NCBI GenBank assembly: GCA_022705045.1
Contig: JAKJFE010000016.1
Span: 1-35,662 of the forward strand
Direction: 5' to 3'
DNA from: Pseudomonadota bacterium
GTDB taxonomy: Bacteria; Pseudomonadota; Gammaproteobacteria; Xanthomonadales; Ahniellaceae
DNA: 35,662 bases
Below are positions 1-8,381 of this stretch, one piece after another (position 1 is the stretch's first letter; each line of letters begins with the position of its first letter). Both the position numbers and the translations under genes were made by a program. The notes under the pieces are model-generated. The model made no database searches. It saw only the letters and a list, made by a program, of their open reading frames with translations, and was not told the DNA's origin.

Positions 1-139
1 CATTGCCGTCGGCACCAGCATCGGTGTCGCCTTCAGCGGCGATCCGGGCGAAGACGCCGATGCCTGGCTGCACCGCGCCGACGGCGCACTGTATGCCGCC
101 AAGGCCGCCGGCCGCGGCAGCTACCGCGTCGCGGCCTGA
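1..139 (+). CDS. GGDEF-domain protein, C-terminal fragment (probable diguanylate cyclase)
   Basis: Only the last 45 codons and the stop are in the window, read in the frame that starts at base 2. The visible residues carry the end of a GGDEF domain: a serine-isoleucine-glycine-valine strand, then an alanine-aspartate-x-alanine-leucine-tyrosine-x-alanine-lysine helix, and a closing glycine-arginine. This end is typical of diguanylate cyclases, which make cyclic di-GMP from two GTP. The active-site GG(D/E)EF loop lies upstream and cannot be seen, so activity and any sensory domains are unknown. The protein ends right after the GGDEF fold. The next gene starts 92 bases downstream and is probably transcribed separately. 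Confidence 0.8.
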   Translation, partial: IAVGTSIGVAFSGDPGEDADAWLHRADGALYAAKAAGRGSYRVAA

Positions 140-231
140 GGCTCGGGCATTCGCGCCCGAATGGACTTGGGCGATTCCTGCGTGCCCGCCGCCGGGTCTA
201 TGCTCGGGGCAACACGACGACGGAGTGAGCC

Positions 232-1098
232 ATGTTCGAAGCCCCGAAGCTGGTCGATGACCTGAACGTCACCCTCGCCCGCTATGCCGTGTTCGGGCAT
301 CCGGTCGGGCATTCGAAATCGCCGGTCATCCATCGCGCCTTCGCGCACCAGCTCGGCATCGCGCTGCGCTACGACGCCATCGACGCCGCACCCGGCACGC
401 TGGCGACCGCGTTGTCGCGCTTCGCGGCCGAAGGCGGCGTCGGCGCCAACATCACCTTGCCCTTGAAAAGCGAAGCTTTCGCCGCGGCACGCGCGCACAG
501 CGCCCGCGCGAAACGGCTGGGCGTGGCCAACACGCTGGCCTGGCGCGGCGACCATTGGTATGCCGACAACACCGATGGCGAAGGCCTGATCCGCGATCTC
601 GGCGATCGCCATCGCATCGATCTGCGCGGCCGTCGCGTGTTGCTGGTCGGTGCCGGCGGCGCGGCGCAAGGCGTGTTGCCGGCCTTGCTCGATGCCGGCG
701 TCGCCAAGGTGACGATCACCAATCGCACGCCCGAACGCGCCGACCAGCTGTGCGACTGGGTCGGCGATCCGGCGCGCGTGCAGACCTGGTATCTCGACGA
801 CCTGCGTCGCGCCGGCGATTTCGATGCCGTGTTCAATGCCACCGCGGCGGGCCAGCATGGCGAAGCGGTCGATCTGCCGTTCTCGATCGCGAACCCGCGC
901 ACGCTGGCCTACGACCTCAGTTACGGCAAGGCCGCAACCGCCTTCCTGGCCTGGGCCAAGACTGCCGGTTGTGCGTATGCGCTCGATGGCCTGGGCATGC
1001 TGGTCGAACAGGCGGCGGCGGCGTTCGAACTCTGGCACGGGCAGCGCCCGGACACCGAGCCGGTGCATGCGCAGCTGGCGCGCGAGTCCCGCGGATGA
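232..1098 (+). CDS. aroE: Shikimate dehydrogenase (NADP+)
   Basis: Cytoplasmic enzyme of the shikimate pathway that reduces 3-dehydroshikimate to shikimate with NADPH, on the way to chorismate and the aromatic amino acids. The 288-residue product has the substrate loop GHSKSP (residues 26-31), the catalytic lysine in the NITLPLK strand (Lys79), the catalytic aspartate in DNTDGEG (Asp115), the dinucleotide loop GAGGAAQ (about 140-146) and the NRT adenosine-phosphate site that favours NADP. The ATG at 232 follows a GGAG Shine-Dalgarno sequence at 222-225. The product is about 16 residues longer than the E. coli enzyme, all at the N-terminus. Its stop overlaps the next start (ATGA), so it is translationally coupled to the DUF952 gene. 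Confidence 0.96.
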   Translation: MFEAPKLVDDLNVTLARYAVFGHPVGHSKSPVIHRAFAHQLGIALRYDAIDAAPGTLATALSRFAAEGGVGANITLPLKSEAFAAARAHSARAKRLGVANTLAWRGDHWYADNTDGEGLIRDLGDRHRIDLRGRRVLLVGAGGAAQGVLPALLDAGVAKVTITNRTPERADQLCDWVGDPARVQTWYLDDLRRAGDFDAVFNATAAGQHGEAVDLPFSIANPRTLAYDLSYGKAATAFLAWAKTAGCAYALDGLGMLVEQAAAAFELWHGQRPDTEPVHAQLARESRG

Positions 1099-1433
1099 GC
1101 GAGCGACCGTCCATCCTGTTCCACTTTGCCGCGCGTCGCGACTGGGCCGACGCCCAGACCGGCGAGCACTACCGCGCACCGTCGCTGGCCAGCGAAGGCT
1201 TCATCCATTGCGCCACGCGCTCGCAGATTCCGGGAGTCATCCAGCGCCATCTGCGCGGTCGTACCGATCTGGTTCGGCTCACCCTCGACGCCTCCCGCCT
1301 CGAACCCTGGTTGCGTTACGAGTGGAGCGAGACCAGTGGCGACGACTATCCCCACGTGTACGGCCCGATTCCGATGGCCGCGGTGATCTCGGTGGAGCTG
1401 TTCGACCCGACTCACGCCGAATACGGTGGCTGA
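1095..1433 (+). CDS. DUF952 family protein
   Basis: A 112-residue soluble protein. It has the usual DUF952 features: an N-terminal ILFHFA strand, an EGFIHCAT motif around residues 33-40, and a C-terminal segment PHVYGPIP near 93-100 with conserved histidine, tyrosine and proline. The family folds like ADP-ribosyl-transferring or glutathione-related small domains according to structure-based proposals, but no function is established, so none is assigned. The ATG at 1095 overlaps the aroE stop by the ATGA arrangement, and its own stop overlaps the next gene by 8 bases. The three genes therefore look like one transcript. Length matches the family. Confidence 0.88.
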   Translation: MSERPSILFHFAARRDWADAQTGEHYRAPSLASEGFIHCATRSQIPGVIQRHLRGRTDLVRLTLDASRLEPWLRYEWSETSGDDYPHVYGPIPMAAVISVELFDPTHAEYGG

Positions 1434-1716
1434 GCCGCTGCAGGCCGATGGTCGCGGCGGCTGGCGGTGTCGTGCCGGCTGCGCCGCCTGTTGCATCGCG
1501 CCGTCGATCTCGACCCCGATGCCGGGTCATCCACGGGGCAAACCCGCGGGCGTGCCCTGCGCAAATCTGTTGCCCGACCTGCGCTGTGCCCTGTTCGGCC
1601 GACCCGAGCGCCCGAAAGTCTGCAGCAGCCTGCGCCCGCAACCGGCGATGTGTGGCGAAAGCAGAGAGGTCGCATTGGCGGCCCTGGCCGAGCTGGAACG
1701 CGCGACCGCCGGCTGA
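1426..1716 (+). CDS. YkgJ-family cysteine cluster protein
   Basis: A 96-residue protein with eight cysteines (15, 19, 22, 23, 45, 54, 66, 76). The order C-x3-C-x2-CC, then a GKPAG loop, a C-x8-C pair, the FGRPERPxVC segment and a final MCG is that of the YkgJ / CxxCxxCC family, thought to bind zinc or an iron-sulfur cluster. A specific role is not known. The start is a GTG at 1426 inside the end of the DUF952 gene. No ATG start fits before the first cysteine, and the 8-base overlap argues for coupling. It ends the aroE operon. The next 119 bases hold only the regulated promoter of the following gene. Confidence 0.88.
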   Translation: MAEPLQADGRGGWRCRAGCAACCIAPSISTPMPGHPRGKPAGVPCANLLPDLRCALFGRPERPKVCSSLRPQPAMCGESREVALAALAELERATAG

Positions 1717-1732
1717 TCGCCCGCCGAATCCA

Positions 1733-1791
1733 TCAGATTTCAGAAAATTTCAGCAATCGGCAACGACGTGTCGATGCGTTCACCGTCCAAT
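1733..1791 (+). promoter_or_regulatory. TCAG direct-repeat operator and -10 box of the delta-60 gene
   Basis: Three TCAG copies start at 1733, 1740 and 1750. The last two are each preceded by TT and sit exactly 10 bases apart, as TTTCAG units. A -10-like TCCAAT lies at 1786-1791, 36 bases after the start of the last TCAG. The promoter at 6091-6152 has the same repeat and the same 36-base distance, so both sites are probably bound by one factor. The best candidate is the OmpR-type regulator encoded between them. No good -35 box is visible, as expected for an activator-dependent promoter. Binding is an inference. Confidence 0.5.
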
Positions 1792-1835
1792 GCATGGCAA
1801 CCCGGCTTGGGTTTTCAGACCATGGAGGACACCAG

Positions 1836-4163
1836 ATGACCTTGCTCGATGCCCTGCGCACCTGCCTTGGGTGTGCTCGAACGATGGGCTGGTCGGCCCT
1901 GATTGCCAGCTCCGTGATCATGGCGGGACCGCCGCCCTTGGCCCACCCGAACATTGAGTTCGGCACCCCGGGCACCGTGACCACGGTCGTCCGGTTGGCC
2001 GACGGCAGTACCCTGATCGGCGGGGATTTCACCCGGGTTGATGGTCAGCAGCGGCGGAGCATCGCGAAACTCGCGCCCGACGGCAGCCTGGATGCGTCCT
2101 ACATCGCCGATACCGACGCAACGGTTCAGGCCATCGTCGCCCTTCCGGATGGGCGCGCGCTCGTGGCCGGCAACTTCCTCCAGGTCGACGGACAGGCCTA
2201 CACCCGACTGGCGATGCTGGACGCGAACGGCAACGTCGACCCGAGTTTCCAGGCCAACAACGCCATTCTGAACGGGCGTGTCTGGGCACTGGCCTTGAGT
2301 CCCGACAACACATCGGTCTATGTCGGTGGCCAATTCAACGCGAGCGGGTACAACCGGCTGGCCAAATTTTCCATCGCGACGGGTCAGCCCGACCCGAATT
2401 TCCAGATCGCCTTCACCAGCGGATCCGTGCGAACCATCGTCGCCGATGCCGTCGCCGGCATCTATATCGGCGGAAATTTCCTGAACGCCGGCGGCGATCC
2501 GGCCCGCGACTACCTGGCGCGGGTGAACGACAACGGCAGCTCGGCTGCCACCGTCGACGGGTCGTTCGCGCCCACGGTGAACAACTCGACGGTACTCGCA
2601 CTCGCTGTCGAGTCGAGTTCCCTTTACGCGGGCGGCACGTTCACCAGCGCCGGCAGTCCGGCCACTACGCGCAACTTCCTGGCGAAGTTCAATCGCACGA
2701 CGGGCGTGCTCGATGCCGCCTGGAATCCGAATCCCAACGGTCTCGTCCGTGCCCTGAAGCTCATGGGCACCAGCCTCGTCGTCGGCGGTGATTTCGCGAC
2801 CGTCGATGGCCTGCCGCGCACGCGGCTGGCGCGGGTCGACCTGACGACCGGCGCTGTGTCCGCCACTTGGGTCACGCCGAACGTCTTGGGTAGTTTCGTG
2901 ATCGCGCTCGACGTCACGCCGAACAGCGTGGTCGCGGTCGGCAACTTCAGCGACGTCGGTGCGTCGGATCGCCTGAGCCTCGCCGAATTCTCGGCCACCG
3001 ACGCCACGCTCCAGCCCGCGTTCGATGCTGCCGCCTCGCTGCCCGGCGGACCGCTGGCCGTGCTCAAGCATCCTGATGGCAGCCTGTGGGTCGGCGGAAG
3101 CTTTGTCACAGCCAACGGGCAGACCCGCAAGCGACTGGTGCGCCTCAACGCCGATGGCAGCCTGGATGCGACGGTCGCGCCGATATTCGATGGCGAGGTC
3201 ACCGCCCTCGCAGTCGACAGCCAGCAACGCGTTTACGCGGTCGGCCGATTCAGCCGGGTGAACGGACAGCCGCACGCGAGCCTGGCCCGGTTCGCCAGCA
3301 ATGGCACGCTCGACGACGCCTTCACCGCCGGACTTGCCAACAACCTTGCCGCCGGCCCGGTCTACGTCTACGACATCGTCTTCCATGAAGGCTCGATCTA
3401 TGTCTGCGGCAATTTCCTGACTGTCGGCGTCAGTGACGGGCTGCAATCGCCGGCGGCGTATGTCGCCAAACTCGACACCGCGACGAGCCTCTTCGATCCT
3501 GATTGGACCCCGGTCATTCCGGCGCCAACCGGCAAGGTTCCGGTGCAGGCGCTGGCGGTCGATCCGGTCGCCGACGCGCTCTTCATCGGCGGCGGATTCA
3601 CCAGCGTGGACTCGGTGGCCAGGCTCGGAGTCGCCAAGTTGTCGATGGCGACCGGTGAACTCGATCCGACCTTCATCGCCAATGTCGACCAGGTCGTGAC
3701 CGGCCAGAACGGCGATGTCTGGGCGCTTGCGCACGCCGATGGCCGGGTCTACATCGGCGGATTCCAGTTCAGCAGCGTCAACGGCACGACCGGCCTCAAC
3801 ATTCTCGCCCGCGTCTCCGCGAGCAGTGGCGCAGTGGACGCCGGCTGGAACGCGGGTCTCGTCTCCACTGCCTACATCGAGACGCTGGCGGTCGAATCGA
3901 ACACGCGACTGCTGGCGGCCGGCAATGCCGTGCGACCCGGTGGTGGCGCCGTCGCGCGGTATCGGCTGGATGGCGGCAGCGTCGTCGATGGCGCCTTTGC
4001 GCCCATCGTCAACGGCTTCGGCATTGGCGTGATGTATGACCCGGTCGCAGCCGCGGTGGTCCTGACCGGGTCCTTTTCCCTGGCCGAAAACGAACCACGT
4101 TCTGGCTTGGCGGCGTTTCAGGCCGACTACGAAGCGGTGTTCGGGGACGGGTTCGAGGACTGA
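1836..4163 (+). CDS. Secreted delta-60 repeat (DUF5122) beta-propeller protein
   Basis: A 775-residue exported protein. The ATG at 1836 is chosen because a GGAGGA ribosome-binding site lies at 1824-1829 and the next stretch reads as a signal sequence (hydrophobic core about residues 17-31, likely cleavage after the PPPLA segment). The rest is about 13 repeats of 50-60 residues, each with a (G/A)G-x-F-x-x-V-x-G-x-x-R-x-x-(I/L)-A core followed by DGSLD-x-x(F/W/Y). These are delta-60 repeats, predicted to form beta-propeller blades. No catalytic motif was seen. The last residues read AVFGDGFED, a tail resembling that of the 86-residue protein at 8073. The gene converges with the regulator at 4127 and overlaps it by 37 bases. 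Adhesion or sensing outside the cell is possible but unproven. Confidence 0.88.
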   Translation: MTLLDALRTCLGCARTMGWSALIASSVIMAGPPPLAHPNIEFGTPGTVTTVVRLADGSTLIGGDFTRVDGQQRRSIAKLAPDGSLDASYIADTDATVQAIVALPDGRALVAGNFLQVDGQAYTRLAMLDANGNVDPSFQANNAILNGRVWALALSPDNTSVYVGGQFNASGYNRLAKFSIATGQPDPNFQIAFTSGSVRTIVADAVAGIYIGGNFLNAGGDPARDYLARVNDNGSSAATVDGSFAPTVNNSTVLALAVESSSLYAGGTFTSAGSPATTRNFLAKFNRTTGVLDAAWNPNPNGLVRALKLMGTSLVVGGDFATVDGLPRTRLARVDLTTGAVSATWVTPNVLGSFVIALDVTPNSVVAVGNFSDVGASDRLSLAEFSATDATLQPAFDAAASLPGGPLAVLKHPDGSLWVGGSFVTANGQTRKRLVRLNADGSLDATVAPIFDGEVTALAVDSQQRVYAVGRFSRVNGQPHASLARFASNGTLDDAFTAGLANNLAAGPVYVYDIVFHEGSIYVCGNFLTVGVSDGLQSPAAYVAKLDTATSLFDPDWTPVIPAPTGKVPVQALAVDPVADALFIGGGFTSVDSVARLGVAKLSMATGELDPTFIANVDQVVTGQNGDVWALAHADGRVYIGGFQFSSVNGTTGLNILARVSASSGAVDAGWNAGLVSTAYIETLAVESNTRLLAAGNAVRPGGGAVARYRLDGGSVVDGAFAPIVNGFGIGVMYDPVAAAVVLTGSFSLAENEPRSGLAAFQADYEAVFGDGFED

Positions 4164-6064
4164 GCGTCGGCTGGTTCGAGCGGAATGGCGAGCCGTGCCA
4201 ACAGCGCGCGGTAACGCGGGTCGTCGCGTAGCTTGTGCATCAGCGGATCGAACTTCAGGTACATCAGCGAGCTGTCGCCGCTGTTGGCGGCACGCTCCAG
4301 CCAAGTGAATGCGGCATCGGTTTCGCCGCGCCATGCGTGCGCGGCGGCGACCCAGTAGCCGTCGGCGACGGCGAACTGGTCGGTCAGTTTGGCCAGCGCA
4401 AGATCGGACGCCGCACGGTCGCCCCGCTCGTGCTGGGCGATGCTGGTGCCGAGCAGGCGGAACAGTGTCGACGAGTGTTCGAGACGCTGCAACGCGGCGT
4501 CCGGTTGCTGTTCGAAAATGTCGCACAGGGCCAGGTAGAAGTGGACATGCGGACTTTCCGGCAGGTCCATGAGTTGTTGTGCCAGGACCATGCGCGCGCT
4601 GGCGATGTCGCCGTTCGCGAGGTAGTGCCAGCCTTGGTTGCGACGCGCGCCGGAGAGCGGATCGAGCGCGATGGCGCGGGCGTCGAGCGCGATGGCTTCG
4701 TCCATGCGTCCGAGCGACGCCGCGTAGCGCGCCTGCCAGATCAGCAGCATGGCCGATTCGCCGGCGGGCGTGCGCGCGGCCGCCTCCTCGATGTCAGCCT
4801 GTGCGCCCGCCCAGTCGAACTGGTACAGCAGGCGCATCTCGGAACGCAGCAGATAGTTCAGCGGATCGGCTGGCGCCAGCGCGATGCCGCGATCCATCGC
4901 AGCGATGGCGCGAACGCGGCCTTCGCGCAATTCCTCGGCGCTGTCGGCGTAGTAGCCGCTGCCGCCGAGGATGCCGCCGAGCATCAACCAGGCATCGGCG
5001 TACTTCGGATCCAGTGCCACGGCCTGCTCCAGCGCCGCCAGCGCGCGCCGCTGGTTGTTCGGATCATTGTTGCCGGAGAACGCCGACGAGGCTCGCAGGA
5101 AGGCGCGATACGCTTCCGGTTCTGGCGTGCCGTGACCCGGCACGGTGTCGTTCGCCCTGCGTCCGCGCAGGCGACCGAACTGATCGAGCAGGCTCCAAAC
5201 CAGTTGCTCCTGCAGCACGGCCCGATCGGACTGCGCGTGCTCGAAGCGCCGTTCGAACTGCAGCGAGGGCTGCTGCGCATCGTACAGTCGCAGGCGCACG
5301 CTCAGATTGTCGCCGGTACGCGCGATGTCGCCGGACACCAGCAGGCCGACACCGAGTTCGCGCGCAATCTCGGCCTCCCCGCGGGGGTCGTCGCCGAACC
5401 GCGCAACTTCCGATGCTGACAAGGGACGCAGGTTCGGCGCGCGCTGGAGTTGACTGCGCAGGTGATTGGCCAGCCCTTCCGCAATCAGCGTCAGCGACGG
5501 GTCGCCACCGAGTTCGCGAAAGGGCAAGACGGCAATGCGGTGGATAGCCGCAGTGGGGACAAGCGGGGGCGGATTCGACTTCTGCGCGCCCCGCCAAGCG
5601 AACGCAAGCGCAATGGCACCCAATAGGGCGGCAGCGACCCACCACGCGCGACGGTGTCGGGTCGGGGTGACGATGTTCGCGGGTGACGGCGGTGGCGCCC
5701 GAACCGCCTCAACCTCGGCGACCAGCCGGTAACCGTAACCGTGAACGACGCGGATCAACTCGGCGTTCTCGTCACCCACGGCCTTGCGCAGCTTGCTGAT
5801 GGCTTTCGCGAGCGAGTTTTCGGAAACGACGCGGCCGGGCCAGCCGACTCTCAACAGGTCGTCCTTGCCGATCACTTGTCCCGCGTGTTCGACGAGGTAC
5901 AACAGCACGGCATGACCGCTGCGGTCGAGTTCGATGGCCTCGCCGCAGCGTGTCAGGCGCGCATCGGTCAGATCGATCACGAGGTCGCCGACACGCCAGC
6001 CCGACACCGTCGAAGCCATGGCTTCGGGCGCAGGTGACGGTTGGTTTCCGGTCGGGATGAGCAT
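4127..6064 (-). CDS. CadC-like membrane transcriptional regulator (OmpR-type wHTH, TM, TPR)
   Basis: A 645-residue one-component regulator. Residues about 24-116 form an OmpR/PhoB-type winged helix, with the recognition segment SENSLAKAISKLRKAV and the HGYGYRL wing. A single membrane helix follows (about 141-157). The outside part begins with an IAVLPF-x-x-LGGD segment, common in TolB-like or adenylate-cyclase-associated regulators, and continues with TPR-type helices. This is the CadC/ToxR plan, where an external signal controls a DNA-binding domain inside the cell. No receiver domain or kinase is adjacent. I take the ATG at 6064; a TTG two codons upstream (6070) is the alternative. The gene lies between two secreted-protein genes whose promoters share TCAG repeats, and its own start is 25 bases from one repeat cluster, suggesting autoregulation. 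Confidence 0.9.
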   Translation of the reverse strand: MLIPTGNQPSPAPEAMASTVSGWRVGDLVIDLTDARLTRCGEAIELDRSGHAVLLYLVEHAGQVIGKDDLLRVGWPGRVVSENSLAKAISKLRKAVGDENAELIRVVHGYGYRLVAEVEAVRAPPPSPANIVTPTRHRRAWWVAAALLGAIALAFAWRGAQKSNPPPLVPTAAIHRIAVLPFRELGGDPSLTLIAEGLANHLRSQLQRAPNLRPLSASEVARFGDDPRGEAEIARELGVGLLVSGDIARTGDNLSVRLRLYDAQQPSLQFERRFEHAQSDRAVLQEQLVWSLLDQFGRLRGRRANDTVPGHGTPEPEAYRAFLRASSAFSGNNDPNNQRRALAALEQAVALDPKYADAWLMLGGILGGSGYYADSAEELREGRVRAIAAMDRGIALAPADPLNYLLRSEMRLLYQFDWAGAQADIEEAAARTPAGESAMLLIWQARYAASLGRMDEAIALDARAIALDPLSGARRNQGWHYLANGDIASARMVLAQQLMDLPESPHVHFYLALCDIFEQQPDAALQRLEHSSTLFRLLGTSIAQHERGDRAASDLALAKLTDQFAVADGYWVAAAHAWRGETDAAFTWLERAANSGDSSLMYLKFDPLMHKLRDDPRYRALLARLAIPLEPADAQSSNPSPNTAS

Positions 6065-6088
6065 CGCCAAGCGCTTGCCACGGCAGGA

Positions 6089-6152
6089 TTTCAGAAACTA
6101 TCAGAACTCTTCAGCCGCGGACTATTGGCGGGGCTGCGACGACGTGTACAAA
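6089..6152 (+). promoter_or_regulatory. TCAG triple repeat and promoter of the beta-helix gene
   Basis: TCAG occurs at 6091, 6101 and 6111, exactly 10 bases apart, which places three half-sites on one face of the helix. A -35-like TTGGCG (6125-6130) and a -10-like TACAAA (6147-6152) with a 16-base spacer follow directly. The repeats end ten bases upstream of the -35 box, a usual activator position. The same repeats lie 25-50 bases upstream of the divergent regulator start, so they could also control that gene. Confidence 0.55.
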
Positions 6153-6180
6153 TCGTGTCGCCCGACCCACGGAGTCCGCC

Positions 6181-8076
6181 ATGTCCAGACGCATCCTCGT
6201 CATCGTCCTGCTGCTCGCGAACGCCCTCACGACCTGGGCAGCCACCCCCAACCGGCTCGGCTACCAGGGCAACCTGGCCGACAGCGGCGGCAACCCGATC
6301 ACGGCGAACCTGTCGATCAGCTTCCGGCTCTACGATGTCGCCAGTGGCGGCAGCGCGTTGTGGAGCGAAACCCAGCCGGCTGTCGCCGTCGACGGCGGCA
6401 ATTTCTCGGTCGAACTCGGCAGCGTCACGCCGTTGCCGAAGTCGATGTTCGGACGCCAGCTCTACCTCGGCATCCAGATCGCCGGTGACAGCGAAATGAT
6501 GCCCCGCCCCGCGCTCACCGCCGCGCCGTTCGCACTGCGTGCCGGGCGTACTGCGCAGAACACCTGGCTGGTCTCGGCCGACGGGAGCGCCGTCGACAAT
6601 GGTGCGGCACTGGCAGCCGCCCTGACGGAAGCGGCGACGGCCGCGAGTGCGGCGAACCCGGTGGCGGTCGACGTCGATGCTGGCGAGTTCGACGTCGGCA
6701 GCACGGCCCTCGTCGTTGCCAGCCATGTGACCCTGGTCGGCCGCGGCCAATCGGCCACGATCATCACCGGCGGCCAGGCGAACAATGCCGTGCTGCGGCT
6801 GGACTCGTTCGCCGCGGTACGCGAACTCAGCGTCCGCAACGCCTTGGCATCGACGGGATCGGCGATCGCCATCGGCGCCTTCGGGGCCGGCGGCACCAGC
6901 ACGGTGGTCGATGGTGTCCGCATTAGCCATGTCACCGGCGAAAGTGTTGCGGTGGCCGACGCGGCCGGCAACGCTCGTCATGGCCTGTACGTCTGCATGC
7001 GCGACTCGCGATTGCAGGAAGTGACCGGCATCGGCGAAGGGGGCGCCAATGCCTTCGGCCTGCGCGGCGATTGCAACGACGCCAATGGCAACCTCATCGA
7101 CGGCGCCGTGCTGATCGCCAACGGATCCACCAATGGCCTGCGTGGCGCCTATCTCCGTGGCGGCGGTCCGTGGCAGCGCATCAAGGTGTTCATCAACACC
7201 AATCCGAGTCTCACCGACGTGTACGGCTTGCGCGTCTTCAAGAGCCCGCTCGACACCGGCGCTGCGCTCGATCATTTCTTCGTCTCGATCGAGGGCGATT
7301 CGTCGCCGTCGACCAACGCGGCGTCGAACTTCGTCGGTCTGCAGGTCGAAGGTGCCGACATTACCGTCCAGAACGGCAACATCGGCATCGAGAATGCAGT
7401 CGCCAAGAACATTCGCGGTCTGCGCTATTTCGCCCAGAGCGGGGAAAAGTCCGCGAAGATCCAGAATGTCGACATGCGTGTCGAAGGCACCCAGCAAGGT
7501 GCGCTCGGGTTCGGCGAAATCATCGGCATGCGCTTCGATCTCGCGGCCGGCGAATTGCGCAACATCGACATCGAGGTCGAGTGCATCGGGCAGACCTACA
7601 ACTACTGCGGCGGCTTCCTGCGCAACGAACAGGTCGGCGCCGACGTGCAGGGCCCGCTGACGGTGGAGAACCTCACGATCGACGCACGCACCTTCACGCC
7701 GGCCGACACGTCAAACCAGACCCAGGGCTTCAAGTCGGTGGGCACGGTGAATCTGCGCCATAGCAGCATCCGCGTGACGCAGTCGGCGAGCGAACTGGTG
7801 GGCGGCGTGACCTCGGACAGCGACCAGAGCAGCCCGTTCAACACGACCCCGTCGTTGATTGCCGAAAACACCACGGTCAGTGTCGCGACCAGCGACGGCC
7901 TGTTCAGCGCCTGTGCCGGAGCGGTCCCCAATACCGGAACCGGCTTCGAGTTCTACGGCAACGTGCTGGGCGGCGGCATCTGCACCACCAACCCCAACCT
8001 CAAGTGTTTCGGCAACGTGAAGCGCGGTGCCGGCGGCACCGTCCTGGGCCCGAACTGCAATGGGGCAAGCCAATGA
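6181..8076 (+). CDS. Secreted protein with N-terminal beta domain and right-handed beta-helix
   Basis: A 631-residue exported protein. Residues 1-20 are a clear signal peptide (RR, a leucine-valine core, cleavage after TTWA). Residues about 22-122 form a domain common in bacterial surface proteins, recognised by LGYQGNLADSGGNPI, SFRLYD, ALWSET and a closing PRPALTAAPFALRAG. From about 125 on, short strands rich in N, G, I and V repeat in the manner of a pectate-lyase-like beta-helix (for example VTLVGRGQSATIITGGQ near 180). I saw no enzyme motif. The start is the ATG at 6181, just after GGAG in the leader. The stop overlaps the next gene as ATGA. The role is unknown; a surface or matrix protein is plausible. 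Confidence 0.82.
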   Translation: MSRRILVIVLLLANALTTWAATPNRLGYQGNLADSGGNPITANLSISFRLYDVASGGSALWSETQPAVAVDGGNFSVELGSVTPLPKSMFGRQLYLGIQIAGDSEMMPRPALTAAPFALRAGRTAQNTWLVSADGSAVDNGAALAAALTEAATAASAANPVAVDVDAGEFDVGSTALVVASHVTLVGRGQSATIITGGQANNAVLRLDSFAAVRELSVRNALASTGSAIAIGAFGAGGTSTVVDGVRISHVTGESVAVADAAGNARHGLYVCMRDSRLQEVTGIGEGGANAFGLRGDCNDANGNLIDGAVLIANGSTNGLRGAYLRGGGPWQRIKVFINTNPSLTDVYGLRVFKSPLDTGAALDHFFVSIEGDSSPSTNAASNFVGLQVEGADITVQNGNIGIENAVAKNIRGLRYFAQSGEKSAKIQNVDMRVEGTQQGALGFGEIIGMRFDLAAGELRNIDIEVECIGQTYNYCGGFLRNEQVGADVQGPLTVENLTIDARTFTPADTSNQTQGFKSVGTVNLRHSSIRVTQSASELVGGVTSDSDQSSPFNTTPSLIAENTTVSVATSDGLFSACAGAVPNTGTGFEFYGNVLGGGICTTNPNLKCFGNVKRGAGGTVLGPNCNGASQ

Positions 8077-8333
8077 AGCGGCCATGGGCGTTGATCGCGC
8101 TGGTCTTGCCCGTCCATGCCGGCGAACTGACGAGCGAGCGCTACCGCATGGTGTCGCCGATCGCCGCCAGCATCGCCGCCAGTACCGCGTCGCCGGTCTA
8201 TCAGGCCCAGATCGCCGGCGGCAGCGGGTCGCCGGTCGGCATCGCGGCCAGCCCGAACACCAGCGTCGTCGCCGGCCCGACCAGCACCGAACTGCCGACC
8301 GACCGCGTCTTCCGCGACGGTTTGGAGGGCTGA
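8073..8333 (+). CDS. Small secreted protein with F-x-D-G-L-E tail
   Basis: An 86-residue product coupled to the beta-helix gene by an ATGA overlap. Residues 1-16 look like a short signal peptide (KR, then an alanine-leucine-valine core ending in VHA). The middle is low in complexity, rich in A, S, G and P. The last residues, DRVFRDGLEG, resemble the end of the delta-60 protein (AVFGDGFED). No domain was recognised. It may be a co-secreted partner, or the separated tail of the upstream protein, since that protein lacks such a tail itself. Coding is supported by the overlap, the signal peptide and the conserved-looking end. Confidence 0.65.
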   Translation: MKRPWALIALVLPVHAGELTSERYRMVSPIAASIAASTASPVYQAQIAGGSGSPVGIAASPNTSVVAGPTSTELPTDRVFRDGLEG

Positions 8334-8381
8334 GCGACCGACGTCCGAACCGACGCGCTGAACGCTAAGCCCTTGTCCGAC

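Noticed and set aside
143..160. Stem-loop TCGGGC / GCCCGA just after the GGDEF gene
   Set aside because: The stem has only six pairs and no T run follows, so it cannot be called a terminator with confidence.
1815..4526. A 903-codon minus-strand frame opposite the delta-60 gene
   Set aside because: It is the antisense shadow of a repeat protein with strong GC bias. It has no recognisable domain, and the true gene opposite has a signal peptide, repeats and a ribosome-binding site.
1764..6147. Shared CGACGTGT octamer in both TCAG promoters (1764 and 6140)
   Set aside because: Its distance from the repeats differs between the two promoters (14 and 29 bases), so it is probably chance.
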